64,000 nucleotides of DNA, taken from the NCBI GenBank assembly GCA_035235625.1, contig CP141141.1:24611968-24675967 (forward strand), given 5' to 3'. The notes under the pieces are model-generated. The model saw only the letters and a program-made list of their open reading frames with translations, was not told the origin of the DNA and did no database searches. The DNA is from Saururus chinensis. Taxonomy: Eukaryota > Streptophyta > Magnoliopsida > Piperales > Saururaceae. Made by a program: the position numbers and the translations under genes. Below are positions 42,824 through 55,631 of the stretch, piece by piece (the stretch's first letter is position 1; each line of letters opens with the position of its first letter).

Positions 42824-44280
42824 ATGCGTGGTCGTCGCTCTTTACTCCCCCGATTAGTACCATTTGACCCTGAGCTTGAGCGGACATCTAGGAGAGCTGA
42901 GTTGCCATCGACCTACATCCCTACACCCCCAAACTCTCCCACCAATTCCTCCACCCACACTACTTCTACCCTCATCATGGCTGAACATCAGTTAGTAGAT
43001 GCACCACTCAAAGCTCTAAGGGAGTATTACACCCAATGAGTATACCTCCCCTTCATGTATTATAGGTTGTCAGCGGTTGCTACCCAAAATTATGAAATTA
43101 AGCCCAATGTTATTCAAATGCTTCCATCTTTTTATGGACTTAATAATGAAAACCCATATAGGCACCTAGATGACTTCTTGGAAATATGCACAACTTTTAA
43201 GCTCTCAAATTTAACCGATGAAGCTGTTAAACTTCGCATTTTTTCTTTCACATTGAAAGATAAAGCTAAGGAATGACTTCACTCTTTAGAGCCAGACACC
43301 ATCACAACTTCGGCCCAAATGCAACAGGAGTTCCTAAAAAAATACTTCCCCATAGGTAAGACCAACCAAATGAGAAAGGCCATAACCACTTTTGCCCAAC
43401 ATCCCACTGAACAGTTCCCTGAGAGTTGCGATAGACTTAAGGACCTTCTTAGGAGGTGTCCTCATCATGCTGTCCCTAAGTGGCAATTAGTGCAACGTTT
43501 TTATGAGGGTCTTACTTAACAAAATTGTCATCTTGTTGATGCAAGTTGTGGTGATACCTTTTTGCTAAAAAATGAAAATGAGGCATGAAAACTTTTTGAG
43601 GACTTAAGTGAAAATTCTCTTCAATATGCTGCATTGAATAGAAATAAGAGTAGACTATCGACCTTGAACAATGCCCCCTCTAAGGGTAGCTTGTATGAAG
43701 TCAAAAACCCATTAGACCTCTCCTCCAAAGTTGATACTTTGAGTAGGAAGCTAGACCTCCTTATGACTTCAACATATCAGCCCACTCCCTTCACTCAAGA
43801 TGCATGCACAATATGCCTTAGCCCAGCCCATACTATCATGTAGTGCCCTTCTGCCTCTCAATTTCCTGAGCTTTTCCAAGACCATGTGAATGCTACCTAA
43901 TCCTTCCCTAGGGGTGAAAATAATCCATTTTCAAACACATATAACCCTAGGTGGAGGAATCATCCTAACTTTTCTTGGCGGATACAAAACCAAGGGGTTG
44001 TAGGCAACCAACCCCCTAGGCAACCATTCCAAGTCCCACCAGCCCATATCAACCAACCTCAAGTCCAATATCCATATACCCAACCTAATAGGAGTCCAAG
44101 TTTTAAAGAAAAGGACTTTAGTGCCCTGCAAGGCATTTAATCTTAATCCCAACTCCTCCACTCTCACACACAATCTATAGCAAAGTTAGAAGCCCAAATT
44201 GAACAACTAGCCAATGCTATTAATAAGAGAAAGATGGGGACGTTGCCAAGTCAACCTCTACAAAACCCTAAAGGTCAATT
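42824..44280 (+). pseudogene. Element C2 gag
   Basis: It is homologous to C1 gag from MRGRRSLLPRLVPFDPELERT, with frameshifts and stops (near 43035, 43519, 43590 and 43843). The in-frame UGA at 43274-43276 is at the same codon as in C1 (KDKAKE-stop-LHSLEP). Short ORF pieces at 42806-43039, 43055-43276, 43319-43519 and 43634-43843 are parts of this gene. Confidence 0.85.
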
Positions 44281-44296
44281 TCTAGTAGAGGGAGCT

Positions 44297-45728
44297 TGAT
44301 CGTTTATAATTAAACCCTTTGCAAGTATACAAGGTAATTGTACTAGGATGAGTATTTAAGAGTTGTTGAACCTCAGGGACGGATGAATTATTACTAAATA
44401 TAAAGAGGAATTTGCTAATTGAAAACTAAAACAACTTAAACTTTAATTAAGTAAAGAAAATGAATCAACTAGTTTAAAAACAAGAGATTAATATGATGGA
44501 ATTTACTTAGGAAATTGAATCTACTATAGAACCATAATAATTCCTTTAGTTTTAATTTAAATCTAGTATGAATATGAACAAGTATTCTTAGCTACAAGCT
44601 AAAATTACTTTAGAAAGAATCATTAATTAACTTCCATGGCATGAACTATCTTCGACAATAGCACGAATCATCTACACTAAATAGCTATAGGCATGACCCG
44701 TCTAATCTTAGTATAACTCATCCAAGTCATTAATTATATGAACATTAAAATTATTGCATGACCATCTCATCTAAATCACAGAAATTAGAATTGATGTAAA
44801 TATCAAAACCACATCAATCTATCATCTACAAGACAATAAATCAACATAGATTTGAATAAACATTAAAAACTCTTCCATTAAAAGGAAATCCTTATCATAC
44901 AATTGTCATAATTCACAACTGAGATCTAAATTAAAAAAAAAAGAAACTGAAACTTATCTATAGCTTCATCAACTCCTAAGTAAAAGAAAAGTTTAGCCTT
45001 CCATTATAAAAGAAAACACTTGAATCTTCATTAAAAGCTTTGAGTTCTCTTCCATCTTTTTCTTCCTTTTTTTCTTCAGAAAATCTCCTTTTTAACCCCC
45101 AATTTCGAGCCAAATATGCGTTTATATAGGCATAAGAACCTAGGAAGAAGTTGTATATGAAAAGGACTCAAAATTGGCTGAAATAAGGAAACTGCGCGTT
45201 ATCCGTTTCGAACGCCCTGCATGCCCGTTCAAACGATTATACTGCATTTTTCATCCAAATCACGTTATCCCGTTCGAACTCCCTGCATGCCCGTTCGAAC
45301 GGCTACACTGTTTCTGCAATCTGCACAGTTTTTCTGGACAGTCCATTTTCTGTTCATTAAACATTTTCTTTCATGTCCATATTAATTTCCAACTTGTTTA
45401 TAACACCGAAAAGTTGTCCAAATCACTTTAAAACATGTCAAAACTATTTTGAATTATTCGAAACATCATCCAAGTACTTCGATAAGCGCATTTTACTTAT
45501 AAAATATTAAAACATCACATTTTAGACATGTAGAATATAACTAAAATTCTAACTTGATTTAAATACATATCTAAACTAGTAATAACTACAAAATTATTAA
45601 TAATTAAACTAAAATACTAATATCTATCTTAATCTAAATAAACCATAACTAACTCTAAATTAACCTAATCTATAATAACAAATAAGGTAAAAAGGCATAT
45701 AAAATATCTATATATTTCATACTAATCA
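44297..45728 (-). repeat. Element D 3' LTR
   Basis: The LTR is 1432 bp and nearly identical to 50088-51519. On the minus strand it has two to three gttcgaacg-type motifs (45200-45310) upstream of a TATA-like box (cctatataaac, near 45123). Confidence 0.92.
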
Positions 45729-47481
45729 AATACCCCCAAACCTATATTTTGCTAGTCCTCGAGCAAAACAAAAACAAAATAAAATAACTAATTTAAAAAA
45801 TAAATAAATGTCACTTTCATAGGGAATCATTATTGCATTTAGCGTATGCAACAAGCCTTTAAACCCCTATGTGTCCCAAGTTGGACGAGTTGTATCTCGT
45901 GAGGGTTTGCAACAATGATACCCACAAACATCTAAACCTAAGAAAATAAATAAAACTAAATAAGAAAACAAAAATTCTAAAAACAATCTTCTCTTAAAAA
46001 CACACAACTATTTTTTAAAAAGAACTAACCACAAATACTTGACACAAGTAAATAATATCGATCTGATCACTTTCAAGTAAGGAATCATCCATTCTATAAG
46101 CTCATCTTAGAAATAATTGTGCACTACATATATACATTTCAAAAACATAAAGTGTAGAAACTTTGTAGTCATACAATTTCACTCTCTATTAACAAGCATA
46201 TCTTATGTGACCTATTAACTAAGCTCATTAAAGTTCACTAACTCAAAACTATAACAATGACAATCCTTCATCTTTAACATTTCATAATAAACCCTCATGT
46301 AATAGCCATCAAATTTAAATTAAATTTAGGGAGTAAGAACATAATATACCTCAAAATATGACTTGTGCAATAATTAGTTCTATTAAGCTTTCTAAATAGT
46401 CCATGTAACAAGCGTTAGGCCAGTGTCCCTAATCCAGTTGGTTCAAGGCACTAGGTGTTTAAACACCCCTTAGGCTTAATAACTCGAACTATAAAGGCTA
46501 TAGAACCAAGTAAGTCATAAAAGAATTTATCTCAACTTTTTACCCTTTGATGCGATCCCTTATACTTGCCTAGGCACAAGGTCCGGTTACTCAGTGAAAA
46601 GAGAAACAAACATTTACTCTTTTTTTTTCATCATTTTTTTGTCAATCAATCTATCTTCTTTTTTTTCAACTCTTTTTTTTTTCGTTACACACTTATCCCA
46701 TTTGTTTTCAAATAATAGCCAAGCATAAAGATCTATCATAAAACGTTAAAAATTACTCAATTGCCAAGTTTTCAAAAATGTGCCCAGTTAAAGATATCCC
46801 ACTAAGATTACAAGTAATAAATTATAAAATTGTATTCCTACAAGTTTCAAGTGTGTGAAATGTGATTTAAAAATATAAACACAATTATCCAAGATAAAGA
46901 AAATAAAATAGAAATTACTCACTCAATCATTTTCATCACTTAATTAATTACTTGAACTTTCTTCATGAAATTGATCTATTTAAAAATAGACATATGCTTT
47001 TAAAAGAAAATAAACAATAAAAACCACTTAAAAGAAAAACAAAAGTAACAACAAAAAATTACTCTAAAACATAATACTCTAAAACATCCTAAAAGAAAAA
47101 TAAGGTAGAAAAATATCTTTCTACACCCCTAAACCTAAACTGAACATTGTCCTCAATGTAAAAGAATGTATATACTACAATGTCAAGAATAAGTAAGAGA
47201 GGGAAAGAAAGATATCACCTGAAAGCATAACTAATCCATTAATCTGAAAATGAAAGTACATAGGATTGGAAAAAACATGAGAAACATACATAGAAAGATC
47301 AATTTCCCAAACCTAAAATACCAAGCTCCCAGAAAAGAGATAACAACAAAAACTATAAGGAGAAAAGAAAAGAAAATCTCAGAAAAATAAGTAAATAAAA
47401 CCTAAATAAACCAAAGAAGATAAACAAAAGGTAGGAAAAGAAATATATCAAAAACATGGGTTGCCAACATTCTCAAATATA
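45729..47481 (-). other. Element D non-coding 3' region
   Basis: It is homologous in order to C1 13542-15338: PPT at 45729-45745 (revcomp ggtttgggggtatt), a purine/pyrimidine tract at about 46610-46690, the hairpin at 47144-47159, and part of the ggcaaccca block near 47456-47470. No ORF is supported. Confidence 0.7.
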
Positions 47482-48287
47482 TCAAGGTGGGTGGTAGATA
47501 TTGGCATTGGCTCTTCTCTTAAGTCTCCAAAATGATAGTTCAAAAAAATTAGAAGGCACAACTTGATTATAGGCTGATGCTAAAAAAGATGGACTTGTAT
47601 CATAAGCATCAAATCTAAATTTGTCTACCATAAAATATTCAGCATTAGAATTCACAGGTAAATGGTTAGACACATCAAAAATATTTAGGTGCACTTTCAT
47701 GTTCCCAAAGGTCATCTCCATTACCCCCGTCCTATAATTTATGTATGCATTAGCTGTGGCAAGGAAAGGGCGACCTAGAATAATAGGAATCTGATGTGTG
47801 GAGTTGGCACCGGTTTCCATATCTAAGACAATAAAATCAACAGGGAAAAAGAACCGGTCAACTTTCACTAAGACATCCTCAATTACTCCCCTAGGCTTAC
47901 GCATAGAATGGTCGGCTAGCTGCAATGTAACTGATGTAAGCTGCAATTCACCTAACCCTAATTTCTCATACACCAAGTAAGGGAGTAGATTGACACTCGC
48001 ACTAAGGTCAAGGAGGGCTCTATGAATGGAGTGATCGCCTATGACACAAGAAATAGTGGGCACTCCAGGGTCTTTATACTTAGGTGGGGTGTCAAACTTT
48101 AAAAGAGAGCTAACTTGCTCGGTGAGAAAGACCTTCTTAGACACATGGGTCTTAGATTTACGCTTTTGAGTGCATAGGTCTTTAAGGAATTTAGCATAAG
48201 CAGGGACTTTAACTCCTCACTCATATCATCTGTCACTGGTGTTCCCCTAACACTCTTGTCAACAATCCTCCCACTCCTAAGGGTCAT
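47482..48287 (-). pseudogene. Element D protease
   Basis: The sequence is homologous to C1 12890-13541. The active site reads LDLSASVNLLPY, so the Gly next to the catalytic Asp is Ser. The following blocks RGVIEDVLVKVDRFFFPVDFIVLD and ILGRPFLATANAYIN are conserved. A frameshift near 48200 separates it from the gag tail. It ends RRANANIYHPP, as in C1. Confidence 0.87.
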
Positions 48288-48350
48288 TATGGAATTAACT
48301 TGTTCATTAGAGGGAGGAGCTCCCTCTACTAGTAATTGACCTTTAGGGTT

Positions 48351-49805
48351 TTATAGAGGTTGACTTGGCAACGTCCCTATCTCTCTCTTATTAATAGCAT
48401 TGGCTAGTTGTCCAATTTTGGCTTCTAACTGTGCTATAGATTGTGTGTGAGAGTGGAGGAGTTGGGATTGAGATTGAATGCCTTGCAGGGCACTCAAGAC
48501 CTTTTCTTTAAAGCTTGGACTCCTATTGGGTTGGACATATAGATGTTGGACTTGAGGTTTGTGGATATGGGCTGGTGGGACTTGAAATGGTTGCCTAGAA
48601 ACTTGGTTACCTATAACCCCTTGGTTTTGTGCCCGCCAAGAAAAGTTAGGATGATTCCTCCACCTAGGGTTATATGTGTTTGAAAATGGATTATTCTTAG
48701 CCCTAGGGAAGGATTGGGTAGCATTAACATGGTCTTGTTCATGCTCAGAAAATTGAGAGGCAGAGGGGCACTCCATGAAAGTATGGGTTGGGCTAAGACA
48801 TATTGTGTATGCATCTTAAGTGAAGGGAGTGGGTTGATGTGTTGAAGTCATAAGGAGGTCTAGCTTCCTACTTAAAGTATCAACTTTAGAGGAGATGTCT
48901 AATGGGTTTTTGACTTTATACAAGCCACCCTTAGAGGGGGCATTGTTCAAGGTTGATAGTCCACTCTCATTTCTATTCAATGCAGCATGTTGAAGAGAAT
49001 TTTTACTTAAGTCCTCAAAAAGTTTCCATGCCTCATTTTTATTTTTTAGCAAAAAGGTACCCCCACAACTTGCATCAACAAAATGACGGTTTTGTTCAGT
49101 AAGACCCTCATAAAAACGTTGCACTAATTCCCACTTAGGGACATGATGAAGACACCTCCTAAGAAGGTCCTTAAGTCTATCCCAACTCTCATGGAACTGT
49201 TCAGTGGGAAGTTAAGCAAAAGTGGTTATGGCCTTTCTCATTTGGTTGGTCTTACCTATGGGGAAGTACTTTTTTAGGAACTCTTGTTGTGTTTTGGCCC
49301 AAGTTGTGATGGTGTCTAAGTCTAAAGAGTTAAGTCATTCTTTAGCCTTATCTTTCAATGTGAAAGGGAAAAGGCGAAGTTTAATAGCTTCATCGGTTAG
49401 ATTTGAGAGCATAAAAGTTGTGCATATTTCCAAGAAGTCATCTAGGTGCATATATAAGTTTTCATTATTAAGTCCATAAAAAGATGGAAGCATTTTAATA
49501 ACATTAGGCTTAATTTTATAATTTTGAGCAGCGACTGCTGACAACCTAATGCATGAAGGGGAGGTGTACTCATTGGGAGTATAATACTCCCTTAGAGCTT
49601 TGAGTGGTGCATCTACTAACTGATGTTCAGCCATGATGAGGGTAGAGGTAGTGTGGGTGGAGGAATTGGTGGGAGAGTTTAGGGGTATAGGGATGTCGGT
49701 CGAGGGCAACTCAAATCTCCTAAATGTCAGCTCAGGCCTAGGGTCAAACGGTACTAATCGGGGAAGTAAGGAGCGACGACCATGCTTACACCACAAACAC
49801 ACCAC
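48351..49805 (-). pseudogene. Element D gag
   Basis: It is homologous to C1 gag with stops and frameshifts near 48790-48815 and 49125-49330. The in-frame UGA at 49335-49337 is at the same codon as in C1 and C2. The first ATG of the family is mutated (MRGRRS is KHGRRS here); the next in-frame Met is in TLIMAEHQLVDAP. The capsid block and the region with QLANAINKRE are conserved. Confidence 0.86.
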
Positions 49806-50063
49806 ACAATTTTAAGTGTAAAAAAAGAAAGACGAAGCAAAAATAACTAAGGAAAAAGAATAAAAAGGGAAAAGGATCTTGCAAACCGAAGAGAAGCTTG
49901 TCAATGTCCACTTATGGCCACAAGTGTAGAGAGCACCTTCAACTCAACCTACAAGATCAAATTAAAAGAAGGTAAAAAATTAAAAATTAACCTAAAAAAA
50001 AATAAACTGAAACTAAAATATCTAAAATTATCCTAAAGCTAATTTAGTAACAAATCAACATCG

Positions 50064-50081
50064 TCCCTGGCAACGGCGCCA
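50064..50081 (-). other. Element D primer-binding site
   Basis: On the minus strand, TGGCGCCGTTGCCAGGGA lies six bases after the LTR end. It differs from the C1 PBS by one base. Confidence 0.8.
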
Positions 50082-50087
50082 AAAACT

Positions 50088-51519
50088 TGATCGTTTATAA
50101 TTGAACCATTTGCAAGTGTACAAGGTAATTGTATTAGGATGAGTATTTAAGGGTTGTTGAACCTCAGGGACGGATGAATTATTACTAAATATAAAGAGGA
50201 ATTGCTGATTGAAAACTAAAACAACTTAAACTTTAATTAAGTAAAGAAAATGAATCAACTAGTTTAAAAACAAGAGATTAATATGATGGAATTTACTTAG
50301 GAAATTGAATCCACTATAGAACCATAACAATTCCTTTAGTTTTAATCTAAATCTAGTGTGAATATGAACAAGTATTCTCAGTTACAAGCTAAAATTACTT
50401 TAGAAAGAATCATTAATTAACTTCCATGGCATGAACTATCTTCGACAATAGCAAGAATCATCTACACTAAATAGCTATAGGCATGACCCGTCTAATCTTA
50501 GTATAACTCATCCAAGTCATTAATTATATGAACATTAAAACTATTGCATAACCATCTCATCTAAATCACAGAAATTAGAATTGATGCAAATATCAAAACC
50601 ACATCAATCTATCATCTACAAGACAATAAATCAACATAGATTTGAATAAACATGAAAAACTCTTCCATTAAAAGGAAATCCTTATCATACAATTGTCATA
50701 ATTCACAACTGAGATCTAAATTAAAAAGAAAAGAAACTGAAACTTATCTATAGCTTCATCAACTCCTAAGTAAAATAAAAGTTTAGCCTTCCATTGTAGA
50801 AGAAAGTACTTGAATCTCCATTGAAAGCTTTGAGTTCTCTTCCATCTTCTTCTTCCTTCTTCTCTTTAGAAAATCTCCTTTCTAACCCCCAATTTCGAGC
50901 CAAATATATCTTTATATAGGCATAAGAACCGTAGGAAGAAGTTGTATATGAAAAGGACTCAAAATTGGCTGAAATAAGGAAACTGCGCGTTATCCCGTTC
51001 AAACGCCCTGCATGCCTGTTCGAACGATTATACTACATTTTTCATCCAAATCACGTTATCCCGTTCGAACTCCCTGCATGCCCGTTTGAACGGCTACACT
51101 GTTTCTGCAATCTGCACAGTTTTTCTGGACAGTCCATTTTCTGTTCATTAAACATTTTCTTTCTTGTCCATATTAATTTCCACCTTGTTTATAACACCGA
51201 AAAGTTGTCCAAATCACTTTAAAACATGTCAAGACTATTTTGAATTATTCCAAACATCATGTAAGTACTTCGATAAGCGCATTTTACTTACAAAACATTA
51301 AAACATCACATTTTAGACATGTAGAATATAACTAAAATTCTAACTTGATTTAAATACATATCTAAACTAGTAATAACTACAAAATTATTAATAATTAAAC
51401 TAAAATATTAATATCTATCTTAATCTAAATAAACCATAAATAACTCTAAATTAACCTAATCCATACTAGCAAATAAGGTAAAAAGGCATATAAAATATCT
51501 ATATATTCCATACTAATCA
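50088..51519 (-). repeat. Element D 5' LTR
   Basis: The LTR is 1432 bp and matches 44297-45728 with few differences. It abuts the truncated E LTR directly at 51520. Confidence 0.92.
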
Positions 51520-52346
51520 CTAAGACATCGAAAATTCACTTGTAATAAATCTCTAATGTATATTTGATTTAAATGATAACTCAATTAAGATCAAATGAAA
51601 ATTTGTCTAAATCGAAAAATTTATCTTTTAAAAAAAAACTTTGAAATAGAACAATAGTAATTGATTGTTTACTACGTAAAAGCATTAAGTATATAATCAC
51701 AGGGAATTATAAGCATTCGGCGTGCCTTTCATCAACACTGAATCAAATAATTATATAAATTATAAACTCCTTCAATATGAAATATCAATTTAAAATGATA
51801 AAGAACTTACTTGAATCAAAGTATCCATTAAACATCAAGTACGAGCTTCATTCTTAGCCTTAGCTTGAGAGTTTTAGAAAGCCATTACAATAAAACTAAA
51901 ACAAAAATACAATATGAGAGAAGAAAATAGGAGAGGAGAGCTCCAAAGAGGAGGGGATGAGTCATTTATCACATCCACCCCTCTATTTATAAGAATAGAA
52001 GGGGTTGCTTCAAAGAGGAAAGTGAAATCATATCTCTAGATTGCATATTAATTGATTGCCTAATTGGTTGCTTCTTTGGCAATGATTAGATACTAAATAA
52101 ATCAGCAAATAAGTATCTTTGAATCTTCCTTTAGTTAACCAATTAGCCTCCTTGTCTTTCCTTATGTGTATTAATCATAATTAATGAAAATATTCTTTAT
52201 GTACTGGCCTCGGGTTAGTTTACTAGCTATTTCTTTGCATACCGAATTCGACCCATAAATAGCCCAAATCAGCAATGAATTAACACAAAATAATATTGCA
52301 ATTCAAAAATTAAAAACATTTAATTGAACATTATTTTAGTGCATCA
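51520..52346 (-). repeat. Element E 3' LTR, truncated and internally deleted
   Basis: It aligns with 59134-60329. The outer 181 bp (58953-59133 equivalent) are missing at the D junction. Internally, 358 bp (about 59879-60236 equivalent) are missing, with a 4-bp CATA microhomology at the junction near 52255. Confidence 0.88.
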
Positions 52347-53253
52347 AATACCCCCGAACCTACTTTTTGTTAGTCCTCGAGCAAAATAAAAATTAAAATA
52401 ATAGAAAATAAAACTAACTACTCCACTTCCGCAGGAAATCTCAATTGCATTTAGCATATGCAACAAGCCTTTAAACCCCTAACTTACACTAGTGGACGAG
52501 TTATGTCTCGTGAGGGTTTGCAGTGAATATACCCACAAATTTAAAAAAAAACTCATTGGTTGCCTCCCAAGTAGCGCTAAGTTTTATATCTTCAGCCAGA
52601 CAAAACAAAGAAGAATAAAAAGAATATAAGTTACAATGCTAACAAGTTGTGTTGAGGAAGTAAAGACTAAGATAATAATTGTAAAGAAAGACCAAAGAAC
52701 CCCTTCATCCTCACTAAGCAAACAACAAACTTTACAATTATCTCCAAACTACTCAAGCATTAGTTTTCATAAATTAAATATAAAAGTCTCAACCATTAAA
52801 TTTTTATGTAAAGGAACTTTTGAAACAATGTATAAGTGAGTCTAAGTAAAATTTTGACAAGATAATTAGAGGATCAGCCTCCTAAAGTAGTATGCTCTTC
52901 TACTCACCAAGAGATGCCAGGTGAGTATTAGAGCAACACCACATAATTCGACTTCAACACTAAAAATTCGTCATGCGAGTGAAATTTTGAAAACCAAAAT
53001 TAGTTTCAAAGATCCTCTTCATGAAAGTTAATTGTAAAGACTCATCACAAAATGAATGTTTTAATAAAATATTCAAGTGCCATCATTATCTAGAGATCAA
53101 AGTAAAGAGAAAGTAGACCAAGAAAAGATGAAGGTTATCATAGTTAATACAATTAACAAAAATTATCCAAACTCACCCCGCAACCTAAACTAAACATTGT
53201 CCTCAATGTAAAAATTTTTTTTTTTTTTGAAAAAAAAAATCATGAAAAGAAAA
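52347..53253 (-). other. Element E non-coding 3' region
   Basis: The PPT (revcomp ggttcgggggtatt) abuts 52346. The block ttggttgcctcccaag (52556-52571) and the hairpin ACATTGTCCTCAATGT (53194-53209) are shared with C and D. No env-like ORF is seen. Confidence 0.7.
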
Positions 53254-54386
53254 TCAACCCTCATAATTTGGATTTTCAAGAGATGTAGACTCAACTTCAG
53301 GGACAAAATGGTCTAAAAATGGTTTCAAACGTTGGCCATTAACTTTGTAAACATCACCATTTTTTAGGTTTTCAATTTCAACAGTTCCATAAGGAAAAAC
53401 AGTTTTGACAATGAAAGGACCTGTCCAACGTGATCTTAATTTTCCTGAAAAGAGATGAAGTCTTAGAGTTGTACAACAAAACTTTTTGAAATGGCTCAAA
53501 AGTTTTTCATAAAATGTTTTTATCATGAAAAGCCTTCATTCTCTCTTTGTAAAGTTTTGAATTCTCATAAGCATCACGTCAAATTTCCTCTAACTCATTG
53601 ATTTGCAATTTTCTATTTAAGCTAGCCTTGTCAAAGTTAAAATTTAAAGCTTTGATTGCCCAATATGCCTTATGTTCCAACTCCACAGGCAATTGACAAG
53701 CTTTTCCAAAAATCAAACAGTAAGGAGACATGCCAATTGGGGTCTTAAAAGCGGAACGGTAAAAGAGCAGCGGTTAGCCGTAAAGACCAATCTTTACCAT
53801 TTGGATTTACCGTTTTTTGTAAAATATATTTAATTTCCCTATTAGAAATCTCAACTTGTCCACTTATTTGTGGGTGATAGGGGGTAGCTACTTTATGGGT
53901 AATCCCATACTTCCTCATCAAAGCCTCAAAAGGCTTATTACAAAAATGTGACCCCTCGCCACTTATAATGGCTCGAGGTGTTCCAAACCTTAAAAATATT
54001 TTTTCTTTTAAAAAGCGCACAATGACTTTGTGGTCATTGGTTTTATTGGGAATAGCCTCAATCCACTTAGAAACATAATCGACGGCAACTAAAATGTAAA
54101 CATAGCCAAAAGAAGGAGGAAAAGGTCCCATGAAATCAATGCCCCAACAATAAAAAATCTCAATAACCAATATGGGGTTAAGGGGCATCATATTTCGACG
54201 AGATATGGCTCCTAACTTTTGACACCTTTCACAAGTTTTGCAAAATTCATGAACATCTTTGAAAACCGTTGGCCAGTAAAAACCACATTGTAAAATTTTA
54301 GCGGTGGTCTTTTTAGAGGAGAAGTGACCACCGCATGCTTTAGAATGACAAAAAGAGATGATACTTACTTGTTCAGAATCAGGCAC
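53254..54386 (-). pseudogene. Element E integrase
   Basis: The N-terminal zinc domain ([16 protein letters not shown]...FCKTCERCQ) and the core ([44 protein letters not shown]) lie in 53745-54386. The second catalytic Asp, normally in ISDGGSHF, is lost: this copy reads ISGEGSHF. After stops, the C-terminal segment (SRWTGPFIVKTVFPYGTVEI) occupies 53254-53526. Confidence 0.9.
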
Positions 54387-54401
54387 ACATCTCTTTATTA
54401 T

Positions 54402-55631
54402 TTAATCTGGACAGTACTTAAAGAGATAGGGGTCGTCCCAAAAGAAATGCTTTACCTCGGTGAAGAATCTCTTTTTATCTGGAGGAGACCAATGGTAGGG
54501 AACTTTACCTGTCACCAAGTAGTTGGCAATGTCGGCATACCGTGGAGGATGTGAGATGGCAAAAAGTTGTATATCGGGGAATGTGTCTTCGATTGGATTG
54601 TTTTTTGAAGAATCAGAAAATTCCAATCTTGAAAGATGATCCGCCACCACATTTTCTATTCCTTTCTTGTCTTTGATTGTGAGATCAAACTCTTGGAGTA
54701 AGAGTATCCATCGGAGCAATCTGGGCTTTGCATCTTGTTTGCTCAAAAGGTACTTCAAAGCTGCATGGTCAGTAAAAATGATAATCTGAGAGCCAATCAA
54801 ATAGGATCTAAACTTGTCAAGTGCAAATACTACAGCAAGAAGTTCTTTTTCAGTGGTGGAGTAGTTCATTTGGGCACTATTTAAAGTTCGACTTGCATAA
54901 TGAATGACACAAGGTTTCTTATCTTTCCTTTGCCCTAAAATAGCCCCAACAGCATACCCACTTGCATCACACATAATTTCAAAAGGAATGGTCCAATCCG
55001 GGGGTTGCATGATGGGTGCGGACACTAACATATTTTTAAGCTTTGTGAAAGCTTCTTCACATGCATCCGACCACTTAAAAGAATGTTCTTTAGATAGAAG
55101 ATTACATAATGGTCTAGATATCACACTAAAATTCTTGATAAATCTTCTATAAAACCCGGCATACCCTAAAAAGGATCTAACATCTTTTATGGACTTTGGA
55201 CTAGGCAAATTAGCAATGAATTCAATTTTTGCCTTGTCCACTTGAATTCCCTGCACAGAAACAATATAACTAAGCACTATTCCAGTAGTAACCAAAAAAT
55301 GACACTTTTCCCAATTTAAAACTAGATTTTTCTCTTCACATCTCACCAAAACATTTTCTAAGTTATCAAGACAATCATCAAAAGAATCACCAAAAACAGA
55401 AAAGTCATCCATAAAAACTTCCAAAAACCGCTCCACCATGTCACTAAAGATACTCATAATGCACCTTTGGAATGTGGCAGGAGCATTACATAATCCAAAC
55501 GGTATCCTTCGATATGCAAAGGTACCAAATGGACATGTAATTGTTGTTTTTTCTTGATCTTCAAGGGCAATCTCAATTTGATTATATCCTGAATAACCAT
55601 CTAGAAAATAATAAAATTGATGACCGGCCAC
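54402..55631 (-). pseudogene. Element E reverse transcriptase and RNaseH (long open frame)
   Basis: The 409 uninterrupted codons contain RT fingers/palm ([33 protein letters not shown]), the intact catalytic box [10 protein letters not shown], and RNaseH ([51 protein letters not shown]) with all four acidic residues present. It is the best preserved polymerase in the window and typical of the Athila lineage. An in-frame amber stop just before AGHQF separates it from the RT N-terminus. Confidence 0.92.

Larger units (their letters stand above)
41377..44296 (+). mobile_element. Element C2: truncated copy of the C1 family
   Basis: C2 starts TGATAAGT at 41377 inside the copia integrase. The 5' LTR (41377 to about 42515), PBS, leader and gag match C1 in order, then it is cut at 44296 where the D LTR begins. 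Its protease, 3' region, 3' LTR and TSD partner are missing. Gag has many more stops than C1. Confidence 0.88.
44297..51519 (-). mobile_element. Element D: gag-pro Athila-group element with unmatched flanks
   Basis: D has LTRs of exactly 1432 bp at 44297-45728 and 50088-51519 (TGATCG/TAATCA ends on plus), a PBS next to 50088 and a PPT next to 45728. The internal region on the minus strand holds gag and protease and then a 1.75-kb non-coding tail, as in C1, with no RT or integrase. Its left flank is C2 gag (gagct) and its right flank is the E 3' LTR (ctaag), so there is no TSD. This suggests that D is a recombinant of two copies. Its LTR shares the 3' part with C1 but has a different 5' part. 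Confidence 0.88.

Noticed and set aside
52347-53253. Possible env-like ORF in element E
   Set aside because: No open frame with a signal peptide or membrane segment is present between integrase and the 3' LTR.
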